Position numbers and translations under genes: made by a program. Shown piece by piece: positions 52,231 through 62,732 of a DNA stretch of 64,000 nucleotides (its first letter is position 1; each line of letters begins with the position of its first letter). A model generated the notes under the pieces. It saw only the letters and a list, made by a program, of their open reading frames with translations, had not been told where the DNA came from and did no database searches. The DNA is from Gemmatimonas sp. (lineage in GTDB: Bacteria > Gemmatimonadota > Gemmatimonadetes > Longimicrobiales > Longimicrobiaceae), in assembly GCA_009380025.1 (NCBI GenBank), contig WHSP01000006.1, positions 1 to 64,000 of the forward strand, in the 5' to 3' direction.

Positions 52231-53457
52231 CTACGCAGTCGCGAAGACCTCGCGGACTTGCTCGATCGCAAACTCCAGGTCTTCCCTTTCAACGACCAAC
52301 GGCGGGGCGAAGCGGATAACGTGGTCGTGGGTCTCCTTGCAAAGGACCCTCCTCTCCTGGAGTGCCTCGCAGAAGGGCCGAGCGGGCACGTCCAGTTCGA
52401 TACCGATCAGCATCCCGCGACCCCGGATGTCTTTGATCGCGGGGTGGTGCAGCTCGTCCCGCAACTTTCCGAGAAGCCACTCTCCGAGCTCAGCCGAGCG
52501 TTTCACCAGGCCTTCGTCCTGGAGCACGGCAAGGGCCGAGCGCGCGACCGCGCAGCCGAGCGGATTGCCTCCGTAAGTGCTGCCATGGCTCCCGGGGCGG
52601 AAGAGCTCGAGTACGCGCCGCGGGCCGACGACTGCCGAGACCGGGTAGAACCCACCCGAGAGAGCCTTTCCGAGAACGTAGAGATCCGGCCTGCTGTCCT
52701 CGTGATCGCAGGCGAACAACTTGCCCGTCCGGCCGAGGCCGGTCTGAATCTCGTCCGCGATCGAGAGCACGTTTTCACGCCGACACAGCTCCAGCGCTTC
52801 TCTCACATAGCCATCCGCCGGAATATTGATCCCTGCTTCGCACTGGATCGGCTCGAAGAGGAAGCCACAGGTGTTGGGGTTGATCGCCGACCGCAAAGCT
52901 TCGATGTCACCGAACGGAATCGTAACGAAACCGGGCGTGAAGGGGCCGAAGCCCTCCCGGTAGGCCTCGTCGGACGAGAACCCGACGATCGTCGTCGTGC
53001 GGCCGTGAAAGTTGTTCTCGCAGACGATGATCTCAGCCCGGTCTTGCTCAATCCCCTTCAGCTCGTAGCCATAGCGGCGTGCCGCCTTGATCGCCGTCTC
53101 GACGGCCTCGGCCCCCGTGTTCATTGGCAAGACCATCTCCATCCCGCAGAGCGTGGCCAACTCCTGGTAGAACAGGGGGAGCTGATCGTTCCGGAACGCT
53201 CGGGACGTAAGCGTCACCCTGTGCGCCTGCTCGACCATCGTCTGCAGGATCCGCGGATGTGCATGTCCCTGATTAACGGCCGAGTATGCACTCAGACAGT
53301 CGAGGTAGCGGTTACCATCGACGTCGTACAGCCAGACGCCCTCGGCCCGCTCGACCACGACCGGAAGGGGGTGATAGTTCGGGGCGCCCCACCGTTCTTC
53401 GAGATCGATTAGCTCTTGCGAGCGGGTAGATGTCGTTTCCGCCGTAACTCCTGCCAT
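52231..53457 (-). CDS. rocD: Ornithine--oxo-acid transaminase
   Basis: YHPLPVVVERAEGVWLYDVDGNRYLDCLSAYSAVNQGHAHPRI; NTGAEAVETAIKAARRYGY; ADEIQTGLGRTGKLFACDHE; LGKALSGGFYPVSAVV. Confidence 0.93.
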   Translation of the reverse strand: MAGVTAETTSTRSQELIDLEERWGAPNYHPLPVVVERAEGVWLYDVDGNRYLDCLSAYSAVNQGHAHPRILQTMVEQAHRVTLTSRAFRNDQLPLFYQELATLCGMEMVLPMNTGAEAVETAIKAARRYGYELKGIEQDRAEIIVCENNFHGRTTTIVGFSSDEAYREGFGPFTPGFVTIPFGDIEALRSAINPNTCGFLFEPIQCEAGINIPADGYVREALELCRRENVLSIADEIQTGLGRTGKLFACDHEDSRPDLYVLGKALSGGFYPVSAVVGPRRVLELFRPGSHGSTYGGNPLGCAVARSALAVLQDEGLVKRSAELGEWLLGKLRDELHHPAIKDIRGRGMLIGIELDVPARPFCEALQERRVLCKETHDHVIRFAPPLVVEREDLEFAIEQVREVFATA

Positions 53458-53548
53458 CGGCCGTTCCTCGGGTATCGTCGTGTCGGGTGCTCTGGCCTGT
53501 CTCGAAATCTAGGGCACGGCGGCGTTCGGGACCACCGGAGTGGGGCCC

Positions 53549-55360
53549 CTAAGGAGTGCCCGCACCTTGCGCCTCGGACCGATCGATCCCGTCGCCGACT
53601 GTGTGATGGGGCGGCAGTGAGACCGGCAGCCTGCCGCGGATCGGACTCCTCCCCAGGAGTGCGTCCGCGATGGCTCGTTGAGCCTGGCGATCGCCACTCC
53701 AGCCGAGCAGATAGCTGTCGACGGAAGGGAAATAGTCGAGCAGGTAGGGGCTCCCGAACGATATGACGAGCACGGGAATCCCCTCGGCGACGACCCCTTC
53801 GACGAACTCCGAGATGCCTCCTCGCAGGTCGAGCGGCCCTTGCGACTGCCGGGGGACGAGACTGGCCGAAACGATGACGAGATCGGCAAGCTTTGCACGT
53901 TCCCTCAGCCGCTGGTACTCACCCGCGGGAGTTCTCTCGCCCACCTGAGTCGTCTCGATTTCCCGTTGCGAGTCCGCCAGGCTCGCGTTCAGGGCTCCTG
54001 TCACGAAGCGTCGACCGGCCGACGAATATGAGATCTGGAGGATCCGGTGCACATCCGGGCCAATGGGGACGAGTCTTGCACGGTCCCGGGCGAGAGTGAT
54101 TCCGGCCCCGGAGATCCGCCGCGCGACTGCTTCGTGCGAGGCGGGCGCACTCCAACCCAGCGCCTGAACCGAAATCCCGTCATGAAGACTCGCCGCGGCC
54201 TTGGCGGTCAGGACCCGGCGGACGGCTTCATCCACCCGTTGCCGGTCGAGACGTCCGCTGCGCACAGCATCTACGATCGCATCGATTACATCGCCGTGGT
54301 CGGGAGGCTGGAGGAGGACGTCGACCCCCGCCCGGAGCGCTAGAATCGCCGCCTCCTCGACGGTATAGTTGTTCACGATCGCGCCCATGTTCAGCGCGTC
54401 GGTGAACACGAGGCCGTCAAAACCGAGCTGCTCTCGAAGTAGCCCGGTGACCACGTCGGGCGAGAGAGAAGCAGGAGGAGCGGTCGGACCGGCGATCGCG
54501 GGGACGGCGATATGGCCCACGAGTATTCCGTGCAGACCGGAACCAACCGCAGCTCGAAAAGGAACGAGCTCGATCCCGTTCAGCTGCTCCAGATCGGCCT
54601 TGATCGTCGGAAGGTGGTCGTGCGAGTCCAGCTCGGTCGCGCCGTGCCCGGGGAAGTGTTTCCCCACAGTCTGTAACCCGCCATCGCGTGCGCCCCTGAT
54701 CCAGGCGGATGCAAGGCGCCCCACCGCCGCCCCCTGCTCGCCGAATGAGCGTGTGTTGATGATGGGATTCAGCGGGTTCGAGTTCACATCCAGAATCGGC
54801 CCGAGAGTCATGTGAATACCGACCGATCGAGCCTCTACGGCCGTGACACGGCCTGCCTCGTACGCCAGATCCTCGTCTCCCGCGGCTCCGAACGCCATCG
54901 CCGGCGGCATGTCGGTGCCGCCCGTCAGCCGCATTCCGGGCCCCGTTTCGAGATCCGAAACGATGAGCAGAGGCACCGATGCGAGCAGCTGCAACCGGTT
55001 CAGCATCGGCGCGAACTCCGATGCCTGTCCGCGAGAGACGATCAACCCGCCCACTTCCTCTCGTTCGATCCAGCGACGGATCCGGGCAAACTCGTCGCTC
55101 CGCTCGGATATCGCTCCGCCTGGAATCCAAGGAAAGACGAGTTGGGCGACCCTCTGCCGAAGGTCGAGCTCCGCGATTGTTTCTTCGATCCACGCGGCTG
55201 CCACCGGATCGAGCTCCAGTACGTGCGCGTCGTTGCCACTCATGTAACCGTCCGCCCCTGCCGGGATAGAAGCGCACCCAGCCGAAAAGAGGGACACGAC
55301 GAGGGCGGTGGCTCTCCAGGTGGATGGTCCAGCGGGACCGGAGCTTCTCGTAGCCGGCAT
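53549..55360 (-). CDS. Glycoside hydrolase family 3 (beta-N-acetylhexosaminidase-like) lipoprotein
   Basis: VGKHFPGHGATELDSHDHLP; FDGLVFTDALNMGAIVNNY; lipobox LFSAGC. Confidence 0.9.
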   Translation of the reverse strand: MPATRSSGPAGPSTWRATALVVSLFSAGCASIPAGADGYMSGNDAHVLELDPVAAAWIEETIAELDLRQRVAQLVFPWIPGGAISERSDEFARIRRWIEREEVGGLIVSRGQASEFAPMLNRLQLLASVPLLIVSDLETGPGMRLTGGTDMPPAMAFGAAGDEDLAYEAGRVTAVEARSVGIHMTLGPILDVNSNPLNPIINTRSFGEQGAAVGRLASAWIRGARDGGLQTVGKHFPGHGATELDSHDHLPTIKADLEQLNGIELVPFRAAVGSGLHGILVGHIAVPAIAGPTAPPASLSPDVVTGLLREQLGFDGLVFTDALNMGAIVNNYTVEEAAILALRAGVDVLLQPPDHGDVIDAIVDAVRSGRLDRQRVDEAVRRVLTAKAAASLHDGISVQALGWSAPASHEAVARRISGAGITLARDRARLVPIGPDVHRILQISYSSAGRRFVTGALNASLADSQREIETTQVGERTPAGEYQRLRERAKLADLVIVSASLVPRQSQGPLDLRGGISEFVEGVVAEGIPVLVISFGSPYLLDYFPSVDSYLLGWSGDRQAQRAIADALLGRSPIRGRLPVSLPPHHTVGDGIDRSEAQGAGTP

Positions 55361-55636
55361 GTTCCGTCTCGGTCAGGGCGTGTGCGTAAACGTGGTGGAC
55401 GCCAGTACTGATGAATTGCATGCATCTTCTTTGCCTGCATTTGGTTGACGCTACTCACCAGACACGCGTCCCCGGGCGAATCTGGGCAGACGGGGTGTTG
55501 GAAGCCGGCCGCTGCGACGCGGGCGCGGGTCGTGCGGCACGGCCACGACATCGGACAACGGGCGTTGCCGCGCGCGAAGTCCGCCAGTACGTTTTGCGGC
55601 CTGACGGAATCCAGCAAGTACGGAGTGCATTTCGAG

Positions 55637-56209
55637 ATGGCTACATACCCGGCCCCTGCTCAGCACCCCGATGGCGCGCTCGCAACGCTAGTCCCCGCAA
55701 CCGCAACCGGTTCCGCGGAGATACCGATACGATCTTCTGAGGTCACCATCGGGCAGGGTGCCCACAACGAGGTTCGGATCGATGATGATACGGTCTCTAC
55801 GCGGCATGCACGGCTCGAGTACGATGCCGGCGCCTGGAAGGTGACGGATCTGGACTCGCGAAATGGTACCTACCTCGAAGGGGTTCGGCTAGCGCCCTCC
55901 ACTCCCACACCCATCGATTCGGGAACCGTGCTCGGCATCGGAGCGGTCAAGCTGAGATTTCAGATCAACGAAGAGGTCGATCCGGAGACTGCTGCTGTGG
56001 AGCATGAGCCACTACCGGTCGACATCCCTGTCGCCAAGCGCCCGACCTTTCGCATCCCTCTCTGGCTGTTCTTGATCGTGCTGATCGTCCTCGCCCTCGT
56101 TGTGGGGCTTGTGTTCTGGCTCGGTAGTGGCGGTACCCCCGCAGTAGAGGCCGCCGTGCTGGCGACGATCGAGTTGTCCCCGCTTCTTTCGATGGCGCCG
56201 GTGACGTGA
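55637..56209 (+). CDS. FHA domain protein with C-terminal TM segment
   Basis: VTIGQGAHNEVRIDDDTVSTRHARLEYDAGAWKVTDLDSRNGTYLEGVRL; TM PLWLFLIVLIVLALVVGLVFWLG. Confidence 0.88.
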   Translation: MATYPAPAQHPDGALATLVPATATGSAEIPIRSSEVTIGQGAHNEVRIDDDTVSTRHARLEYDAGAWKVTDLDSRNGTYLEGVRLAPSTPTPIDSGTVLGIGAVKLRFQINEEVDPETAAVEHEPLPVDIPVAKRPTFRIPLWLFLIVLIVLALVVGLVFWLGSGGTPAVEAAVLATIELSPLLSMAPVT

Positions 56210-56943
56210 CCATCGCCTGGGAAGCGGTCGGCCGTACCGACACAGGGCGCACCCGCCGCGGGAACGAGGATGCATTCCGGATCGCGGTCGAAAAGGGTGT
56301 CTTCCTCGTCGCAGACGGCATGGGCGGGCACGCAGCCGGCGAAGTTGCCAGTCAACTCGCCGCCGACGCCGCGATCGAGTCCCTTTCCCGCTCTGACCTC
56401 TCCGGACCCGCCGACATCGAAGAAGGTCTCCGCACGGGGTTCCGGGAGGCCTATCGCAGCATTGTCGACCACTCCAGAGAGAATGCGGCCGTGACTGGGA
56501 TGGGGACGACTCTGACGATCGCGGTCGTTAGCCCGAGTGGTTCGCTTCACGTCGGACATCTCGGGGACAGTCGGATCTATCAGCTGTCCGGGGATACGCT
56601 GAAGCAGCTCACCCACGACCACACCTGGGTCCAGCAGGAGGTCGACGCTGGCCGGATCGCAGCCGAGGCCGCGCGAACCCACCCCCTCTCCCACATCCTT
56701 ACCAAGGTTCTCACCGCCGACGAACCCCCGAAGCCCGACATCGAGGTGGGCTCTGTCAAGCCGCGCGACTGCCTGCTCCTCTGCTCGGACGGCCTCTACA
56801 ACATGGTGGATGCGCAGGTCCTCCTCGACCTGCTGAGACAGGACCGATCCGTCTCCGAGACGACGCAAATCCTCGTCGAGGAAGCCAACCGTAGTGGTGG
56901 AGCGGACAACATCACCGTTGTCGTGGTGGGCATCCGGGCCTGA
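56206..56943 (+). CDS. PP2C-family Ser/Thr protein phosphatase
   Basis: TRRGNEDAFRIAVEKGVFLVADGMGGHAAGEVAS; HLGDSRIYQL; LLLCSDGLYNMV; GGADNITVVVV; GTGA overlap with FHA gene. Confidence 0.93.
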   Translation: MTIAWEAVGRTDTGRTRRGNEDAFRIAVEKGVFLVADGMGGHAAGEVASQLAADAAIESLSRSDLSGPADIEEGLRTGFREAYRSIVDHSRENAAVTGMGTTLTIAVVSPSGSLHVGHLGDSRIYQLSGDTLKQLTHDHTWVQQEVDAGRIAAEAARTHPLSHILTKVLTADEPPKPDIEVGSVKPRDCLLLCSDGLYNMVDAQVLLDLLRQDRSVSETTQILVEEANRSGGADNITVVVVGIRA

Positions 56944-56974
56944 GTTGCCTGACAGGGCGACGCCTTCGCTGTGA

Positions 56975-57256
56975 CGTGCGGTCAGTTCGCGACGGGCACA
57001 GAGGGGCATGAACCCCCGGCACCGCCCGGCGGAAGGAGGACGTTGAAGACGGTTCCCGCCGGCCCACTCTCCGCTTCGATGTCGCCGCCATGCTCTCGAT
57101 CATCTGAACCGCCGAGGCACCGCCCGCCGCGATCCTCACCGCGTAGCCGAGTCTCTTGAGCAGGGCCACGAGCTCTTCGGCGGCCGCGGAATCGTTCGCC
57201 GCCACGAGAACCAGCGGAGGCCTCGCCTGTGGCGAGGGGCCAGGGGGCAGGGCGGT
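56975..57256 (-). pseudogene. Decayed two-component gene: receiver fragment fused out of frame to a HATPase_c C-terminus
   Basis: Frame 1: LVLVAANDSAAAEELVALLKRLGYAVRIAAGGASAVQMI; another frame immediately after: EHGGDIEAESGPAGTVFNVLLPPGG. Confidence 0.55.
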
Positions 57257-58602
57257 CATACGACGGACGCTGCCGAGTCGAGTAGTTCGTCGAGCTCCGA
57301 CGGAGTCCGACGCAGGACGTCCAGCAATGAATCCCGATCGAGGTCCCGCCTCTCCGAGGCGAAAACACGGAATGCGCGCGCCGAATGGTACAGTTCGTCG
57401 GCTACGCGGGGAAGGTCGATGAGGCCCGCCCTACCGCTTTCTGGAAGCCGAACGGTTCGTCCATCTCTCTGGAGCAGGAGGAGGTCGAGCCCCATCATTC
57501 TCGGCTTCTCGGGATAGTCGACGAAGACGCTTCCCGGGGGAAGGGCCAGGTCCCGGGCAATCGCATCCTCGAGCTTCCGGCGCAATCCCGGACGCGACGT
57601 GAACCAGGTACCGAGTGGCAGATCCCGGATGGCCTCTCCCGGAAGCTCCAGGATTCGCTTGGGTAAACGGCGAAACCGCAAGGCCGGGAGCCAGCGTTCC
57701 GCCAGGCGGGCTGCGGCCTCGCCTCGATGCTGGCGTGCCCGATCGTCGAGTAGCCCCAGGAGCCCTTCGTCGGTTTGCCCGACGAGCTCTTCGGACGTCA
57801 GCAGCCCCCCCTCCACCGCCTCTTCCACTGCTCGCTTGTACAGCGCCGTGGCCGCCCTGACGGCATGATGCCAGTAGACGTTCCGGAACATCTGGTACTT
57901 CGCGAACAGCAGCGATTCGAGCGCTGATAGACCCTTCTCATGGACTCCGATTTCCAACCCCCCACCCTCAGGATCCTCGAGCAGGGTGAGCGCGTGAATC
58001 AATCGGTCCACGTCCACGGTGCCGTACTGCACACCGCACGATCTGGCATCCCGGTTCAAGTACTCGATCTTGTCGAGATCCAGGCTGCCGGCGATCAGTC
58101 CCTGAAGAGATGAACCGCTCGACCCTCGGATCAACCTCTCGACTCTCTCGTCGGCATCAGGTGCGATTTCGTTCAGCACCGTAGCCAGGTTCGGGTCGGC
58201 GAGGAACCGCCCCGTCAATACCTCGTGATGCTCGGCCAGTTGGTCGGGCCCAAGTTCCTCCAGTGCGTGCGAGAAGGGATAGTGCCCGATGTCATGGAGC
58301 AGCGCAGCATAAGGCACCACCTTGCATTCCCGCTCATCCACGTGCTGCAGCTCGCCCCGCTCATGGAGCAGCTGTAGTGTCCGTCTGGCGAGGTGGTAGA
58401 CGCCGAGGGCGTGCTCGAATCGGGAGTGCGTCGCTCCCGGATAGACCAGGTACGCGTGGCCGAGCTGGCGAATGTGCCGAAGTCGCTGGAAGACCGGCGT
58501 GTCGATGATCCGGAGAGCGACCGGATCGACACGGATCGTGTTCCAGAGCGGGTCTCGAACGACTTCGAACTCATCGTCCGGGGCACCAAACGGAGGTCGC
58601 AT
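57256..58602 (-). CDS. HD-domain phosphohydrolase (dGTPase-like)
   Basis: VRDPLWNTIRVDPVALRIIDTPVFQRLRHIRQLGHAYLVYPGATHSRFEHALGVYHLARR; LLHDIGHYPFSHALEEL; LDLDKIEYLNRDARSCGVQYG. Confidence 0.88.
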   Translation of the reverse strand: MRPPFGAPDDEFEVVRDPLWNTIRVDPVALRIIDTPVFQRLRHIRQLGHAYLVYPGATHSRFEHALGVYHLARRTLQLLHERGELQHVDERECKVVPYAALLHDIGHYPFSHALEELGPDQLAEHHEVLTGRFLADPNLATVLNEIAPDADERVERLIRGSSGSSLQGLIAGSLDLDKIEYLNRDARSCGVQYGTVDVDRLIHALTLLEDPEGGGLEIGVHEKGLSALESLLFAKYQMFRNVYWHHAVRAATALYKRAVEEAVEGGLLTSEELVGQTDEGLLGLLDDRARQHRGEAAARLAERWLPALRFRRLPKRILELPGEAIRDLPLGTWFTSRPGLRRKLEDAIARDLALPPGSVFVDYPEKPRMMGLDLLLLQRDGRTVRLPESGRAGLIDLPRVADELYHSARAFRVFASERRDLDRDSLLDVLRRTPSELDELLDSAASVV

Positions 58603-58713
58603 GCGGGCTACTCGGTACGAGAGCGGGAGGAGCGTCGAACGGCTCAGCGGGCCGCGCTGCCTGTGCGGATATGACCGAGTTCTACCGTCAGAGGTTCCGC
58701 ATGTCACGGAGAA

Positions 58714-59232
58714 CTAACGGGTCAGTTCCCAGGCAAGATGACCGAGCTCCGGCTCGATGAGCTGCTCCCAGGCCAGCCTGACGGCCGCCGGCGAGCCGGG
58801 GGTCGAGATGAGGACGGAGCCGTTGAAGGTGCCTGCCGTCGCCCGGGATAGCATCGCCGCCGAACCGACTTGATCCCAGCTGAGCATGCGGAAGAGCTCT
58901 CCGAAGCCTGGGAGCGTCTTCTCGAGCAGGCCGGCGAGCGCGTCATACGTGTTGTCGCGCTTCGAGATGCCGGTCCCGCCATTGAAGACGACGACGCGGG
59001 CCCGGTCTCGGCCCGTCAAGTCCCTCGCCGTTTCGACCACCTGGTCCGGCTCATCTCGAACGACTCGATACCCCGCCAGACGATGACCCGCGGCTGCGAT
59101 CCGTTCTTTCAGGTAGGTGCCGTTGACGTCGGTTTCCGGTGTACGCGTATCGCTCACCGTAACGACCGCGATTGGAACCGGGCCACGTTCCGTAGATGCC
59201 GCACGATGGTCCTCGACGCTGGGTTTGCTCAT
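58714..59232 (-). CDS. moaB: Molybdenum cofactor biosynthesis protein B-like
   Basis: [103 protein letters not shown]. Confidence 0.9.
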   Translation of the reverse strand: MSKPSVEDHRAASTERGPVPIAVVTVSDTRTPETDVNGTYLKERIAAAGHRLAGYRVVRDEPDQVVETARDLTGRDRARVVVFNGGTGISKRDNTYDALAGLLEKTLPGFGELFRMLSWDQVGSAAMLSRATAGTFNGSVLISTPGSPAAVRLAWEQLIEPELGHLAWELTR

Positions 59233-59609
59233 CTCGCTATTTTCGCTGTTCCGGTCCTCTGGACTTCTCGGAGACAAGGTAGCGGTTTCGCGTGAGGCCA
59301 GCCCGCGGGAAGTTCAATCGCGCTTCCTTCGGCCGGGTTCCAAAGAGCTGACAGGAGGTGGCAGCGCACAGGTCACTCGGACCGTGCGGCAGGAGCAAAT
59401 CCCCTTCGCTCTTGCCCCCAGACCGGCCCCCTGACGGGCCCACAGACGGGACGCGTTAGGTTCGAGTCGGTGGCGAAGCGGCTCCCGAGCAATATTATGC
59501 AGCAGGGTGACAACCCCGGACTCGGATGCGGTCCGCATCCGACACTGTAGCCGTGTCGATCTCGACGCTGCCGATCAGCTCCCCCTGGCACCTTCAAAGG
59601 AGCACTCCG

Positions 59610-60383
59610 ATGACGAATGAAAGCGAGGTTCAGGCACCTCCTTCGCCGACCACACGTAGGCCGTACTCTCGGATAGCCCTGGCCGTCCTCGGTCTGGCCA
59701 TCATCGTCGCTCTGACCGGGGTGATGGCGGGCTTGGGGCCGCGTACCGGGCTATGGGACTTTCGGACGGGCTTCCAGATCCTCCGGTGGGCCGCCTTCGG
59801 CGGGATCGCCGTCGCGATCCTCTCCGTGATCGCGCTCCTCGTTGCACGTCCCGGCGGCCCGCGCCGCGGCTTCACCGCCGCCGTGGTCTCCCTGGCGATC
59901 GGCCTTCTGGCGTTCGGTCTGCCCTGGCAGCAGTCGAGGATCGCGAACAGCGTCCCTTTGATCCACGACATCACCACCGACACGGAGAACCCGCCGGAGT
60001 TCGTGGCCGTCGCACCCCTCCGGGCCGACGCCCCGAACCCCATCGCGTACGAAGGCGAGGAGATCGCCAGGCAGCAGAGGGAAGGCTACCCCGACCTTCG
60101 GCCCGTGCTCCTCGAGCTTCCGATGGACCGCGCGTTTCAGCGAGCCCTGGATGCGGCCGAGGCTCAGGGCTGGGACATCATCGACGCGAACCCGCAGGAG
60201 GGCCGCATCGAGGCCACCGACCGCACCTTCTGGTTCGGCTTCTACGACGACGTCGTCATTCGATTGACCCCGGTCAACGCAAGGACTGTCGTCGACATTC
60301 GGTCCAAGTCGCGTGTCGGGCTGAGCGACGTCGGAGCCAACGCACGCAGAATACGCGGCTACATAGACGATCTGGAAGGATGA
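59610..60383 (+). CDS. DUF1499-domain membrane protein
   Basis: Three TM helices then VPLIHDITTDTENPPEFVAVAPLR..DVVIRLTPVNARTVVDIRSKSRVGLSDVGANARRIRGYIDDL. Confidence 0.82.
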   Translation: MTNESEVQAPPSPTTRRPYSRIALAVLGLAIIVALTGVMAGLGPRTGLWDFRTGFQILRWAAFGGIAVAILSVIALLVARPGGPRRGFTAAVVSLAIGLLAFGLPWQQSRIANSVPLIHDITTDTENPPEFVAVAPLRADAPNPIAYEGEEIARQQREGYPDLRPVLLELPMDRAFQRALDAAEAQGWDIIDANPQEGRIEATDRTFWFGFYDDVVIRLTPVNARTVVDIRSKSRVGLSDVGANARRIRGYIDDLEG

Positions 60384-60425
60384 TCGAAGTATCGGATATC
60401 GGCTCTATGCCTGCACTCTGACCTA

Positions 60426-61226
60426 ATGTGCCTAATCCTTTTCGCCCACCAGATCCACCCCGACTTCCCGCTGGTCCTGGCAGCGAATCGAGACGAGTTT
60501 CACGCTCGTCCCACCGCGGCCGCTGCACCGTGGCCGGAGGCACCTTGGGTACTCGGCGGGCGCGACCTGCTCGCCGGCGGGACGTGGTTGGCGATCTGCC
60601 AGGCTGGTCGCTGGGCCGCCGTCACCAACTTTCGAGAGGGGGCATCGGCGGCCCGTGGCGAGCGGTCACGCGGTCACCTCGTTAGCGACTACGTCACGGA
60701 TGCCTCGACCCCTGCCGACTACCTCGATACGGCACTCGGCGACGAGGATCGGTACGCCGGATACAATCTGCTCGTCGGAGACGGTGTCGAGGTCTTTTGG
60801 ACTTCGAATCGCCGCCAGGGGCCTCCCCGATATCGAAGCCTGCCGCCGGGGATCTATGGGGTCAGCAACCACCTGCTCGACACACCATGGCCGAAGGTAC
60901 GCCGTGGGAAAGCGGAACTTGCGAAGCTGCTGCGCCCGCCGCCCGGCGCCGGCCCCGATCCCGATCGCCTGCTCGACTTGCTGATGGACCGGACGCTCGC
61001 CGCCGAACAGGAGCTCCCTTCCACCGGCGTGACCGCCGAGCTCGAGCGCGCGCTATCCGCCGCTTTCATCCAGACGTCGGACTACGGCACCCGCTCCTCC
61101 ACCGCCCTCCTCCGCCATCGCAACGGAACCGTACTCTTCGCCGAGAGGCAATTCGACTCGACGGGCCGAACGTCCGGCGAGAGCCGCTTCGAGGGCGGCG
61201 CCGGCGAAGGATGGAGCATTCGGTAG
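60426..61226 (+). CDS. NRDE (TANGO2-like) family protein
   Basis: MCLILFAHQIHPDFPLVLAANRDEFHARPTAAAAPWPEAPWVLGGRDLLAGGTWLAI. Confidence 0.92.
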   Translation: MCLILFAHQIHPDFPLVLAANRDEFHARPTAAAAPWPEAPWVLGGRDLLAGGTWLAICQAGRWAAVTNFREGASAARGERSRGHLVSDYVTDASTPADYLDTALGDEDRYAGYNLLVGDGVEVFWTSNRRQGPPRYRSLPPGIYGVSNHLLDTPWPKVRRGKAELAKLLRPPPGAGPDPDRLLDLLMDRTLAAEQELPSTGVTAELERALSAAFIQTSDYGTRSSTALLRHRNGTVLFAERQFDSTGRTSGESRFEGGAGEGWSIR

Positions 61227-61318
61227 CCGCCCGTTCGCACGGGCGGTCGAAGACCGAGATGGCGTGCCTTGTGCGTTCTCTGACGAAGGCACGAACTCGC
61301 AATCCAACCGAGACCCCG

Positions 61319-62089
61319 ATGGCGCGTGATTCCTGGAAATACGGCCTGACCGGCCTCGCTGGCGTACTCGGCGGGGCCGCTTTCGTCGCCCTCACCTGCC
61401 GAGCCGACGCCGCGAAGTGTCGCCAGGAAACAGGCAGGCTGCACCGCGTCCTGGTCGATCTCCTGCTCAACGCCCTGAACGCCGGGGACCCGCTGACCGT
61501 CAGGCATTCTCGGAGGGTCGCGAACCTGACCGATGCGCTCGCCCGCACTTACTGCATCGGCGGCGACCGGCACTCGACGCTCCGGCTTGCAGCACTCCTC
61601 CACGATATGGGAAAGATCGACGATCGCTACTTCCACATCCTCCACAGCTGCGATCCCCTCTCCAAGAAGGAGCGCGAGCTCATCAACACCCACCCGGGTG
61701 AGGGCGCGGATATCCTCGAGCCACTCGAAGCGATTCACCCCGGCCTCTCTCGAATCGTCCAGGCCCACCACGAGTGGTGGGACGGCAACGGATACCCTGC
61801 CGGTCTGAAAGGGGAGGAGATCCCGTTGGGGGCCCGCCTCATCAGCGTCGCCGACGTTTTCGACGCTCTCACCCAGCCACGCCCCTACAGGGAGCCTCTC
61901 GAGCCCGAACAGGTCTTTGAAGAGTTGCGGAAGGGATCCGGAACCCGCTTCGATCCGGCAGTGATCCAGCGTCTGGATCGATCCGATGTACGATCGCCCT
62001 GGTCCGAGATCTTCGTGAACGGACGACGTGAGGAGGCAACCCAAGCATCGGCCCAAGGATCGCTCACTGTTTCCCGGCCACCACCGTGA
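61319..62089 (+). CDS. HD-GYP domain phosphohydrolase, membrane-anchored
   Basis: DPLTVRHSRRVANLTDALAR; LLHDMGKID; HHEWWDGNGYPAGLKGEEIPLGARLISVADVFDALT. Confidence 0.85.
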   Translation: MARDSWKYGLTGLAGVLGGAAFVALTCRADAAKCRQETGRLHRVLVDLLLNALNAGDPLTVRHSRRVANLTDALARTYCIGGDRHSTLRLAALLHDMGKIDDRYFHILHSCDPLSKKERELINTHPGEGADILEPLEAIHPGLSRIVQAHHEWWDGNGYPAGLKGEEIPLGARLISVADVFDALTQPRPYREPLEPEQVFEELRKGSGTRFDPAVIQRLDRSDVRSPWSEIFVNGRREEATQASAQGSLTVSRPPP

Positions 62090-62732
62090 GCAACTTCTGA
62101 AGGTCCACGTCGCGCCCCGCGACGAACAACGAGTCGGAGTCCTTCAGCGGCGCATCGGGGTCTGCCACGGGTCCAATTTGATCCGTCAGAAAGTCATGGA
62201 CGGCGACCACCGAAACCTTGAAACGGCGTGGCAAATGGATATCGCGGAGTGACAGCCCGAGCCACTCGTCTGGCACGGCCATTTCCTGGATACTGAACTC
62301 TGCCCCGAGCTTCACATAGTTCAGGATGGCCCTGCTGGTGACACGGGTGGCCAACCGCAGCGCTGATTCTCGCTCCGGGAAAATCGTTTCCGTAACGCCG
62401 ATCTTCTCCATCACGCGCGCGTGATCCTTCGAGATCACCTTCACGTAAACCTCTTGAACCCCGAGGTCGGTCAGCGCCAGGGTCGCGAGAATGCTCGCCG
62501 TGATGTCGTCGCCGGTACTGATCACCGCGGCGTCCGCCTCCCGCGCGCCCACTCGTTCCAGGACCCGGATGTCCCGGGCGTCACCGACGATCGCGCCGCC
62601 GACGACGGAAGCCAGGCTGTCGACCAGATGCTCGTTCAAATCGATCGCCGCGACGTCGTGCCCCTGCGCTCGCAGCGCCTCCGCCACACCCGCCCCGAAG
62701 TTCCCAAGCCCCACCACAATGTATCTCTTCAT
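62064..62732 (-). CDS. ktrA: TrkA/KtrA-type K+ uptake regulatory subunit (TrkA-N + TrkA-C)
   Basis: MKRYIVVGLGNFGAGVAEALRAQGHDVAAIDLNEHLVDSLA..ADAAVISTGDDITASILATLALTDLGVQEVYVKVISKDHARVMEKIGVTETIFPE. Confidence 0.9.
   Translation of the reverse strand: MKRYIVVGLGNFGAGVAEALRAQGHDVAAIDLNEHLVDSLASVVGGAIVGDARDIRVLERVGAREADAAVISTGDDITASILATLALTDLGVQEVYVKVISKDHARVMEKIGVTETIFPERESALRLATRVTSRAILNYVKLGAEFSIQEMAVPDEWLGLSLRDIHLPRRFKVSVVAVHDFLTDQIGPVADPDAPLKDSDSLFVAGRDVDLQKLLTVVAGKQ

Noticed and set aside
52258-53412. 384-aa plus-strand ORF
   Set aside because: Antisense to rocD aminotransferase.
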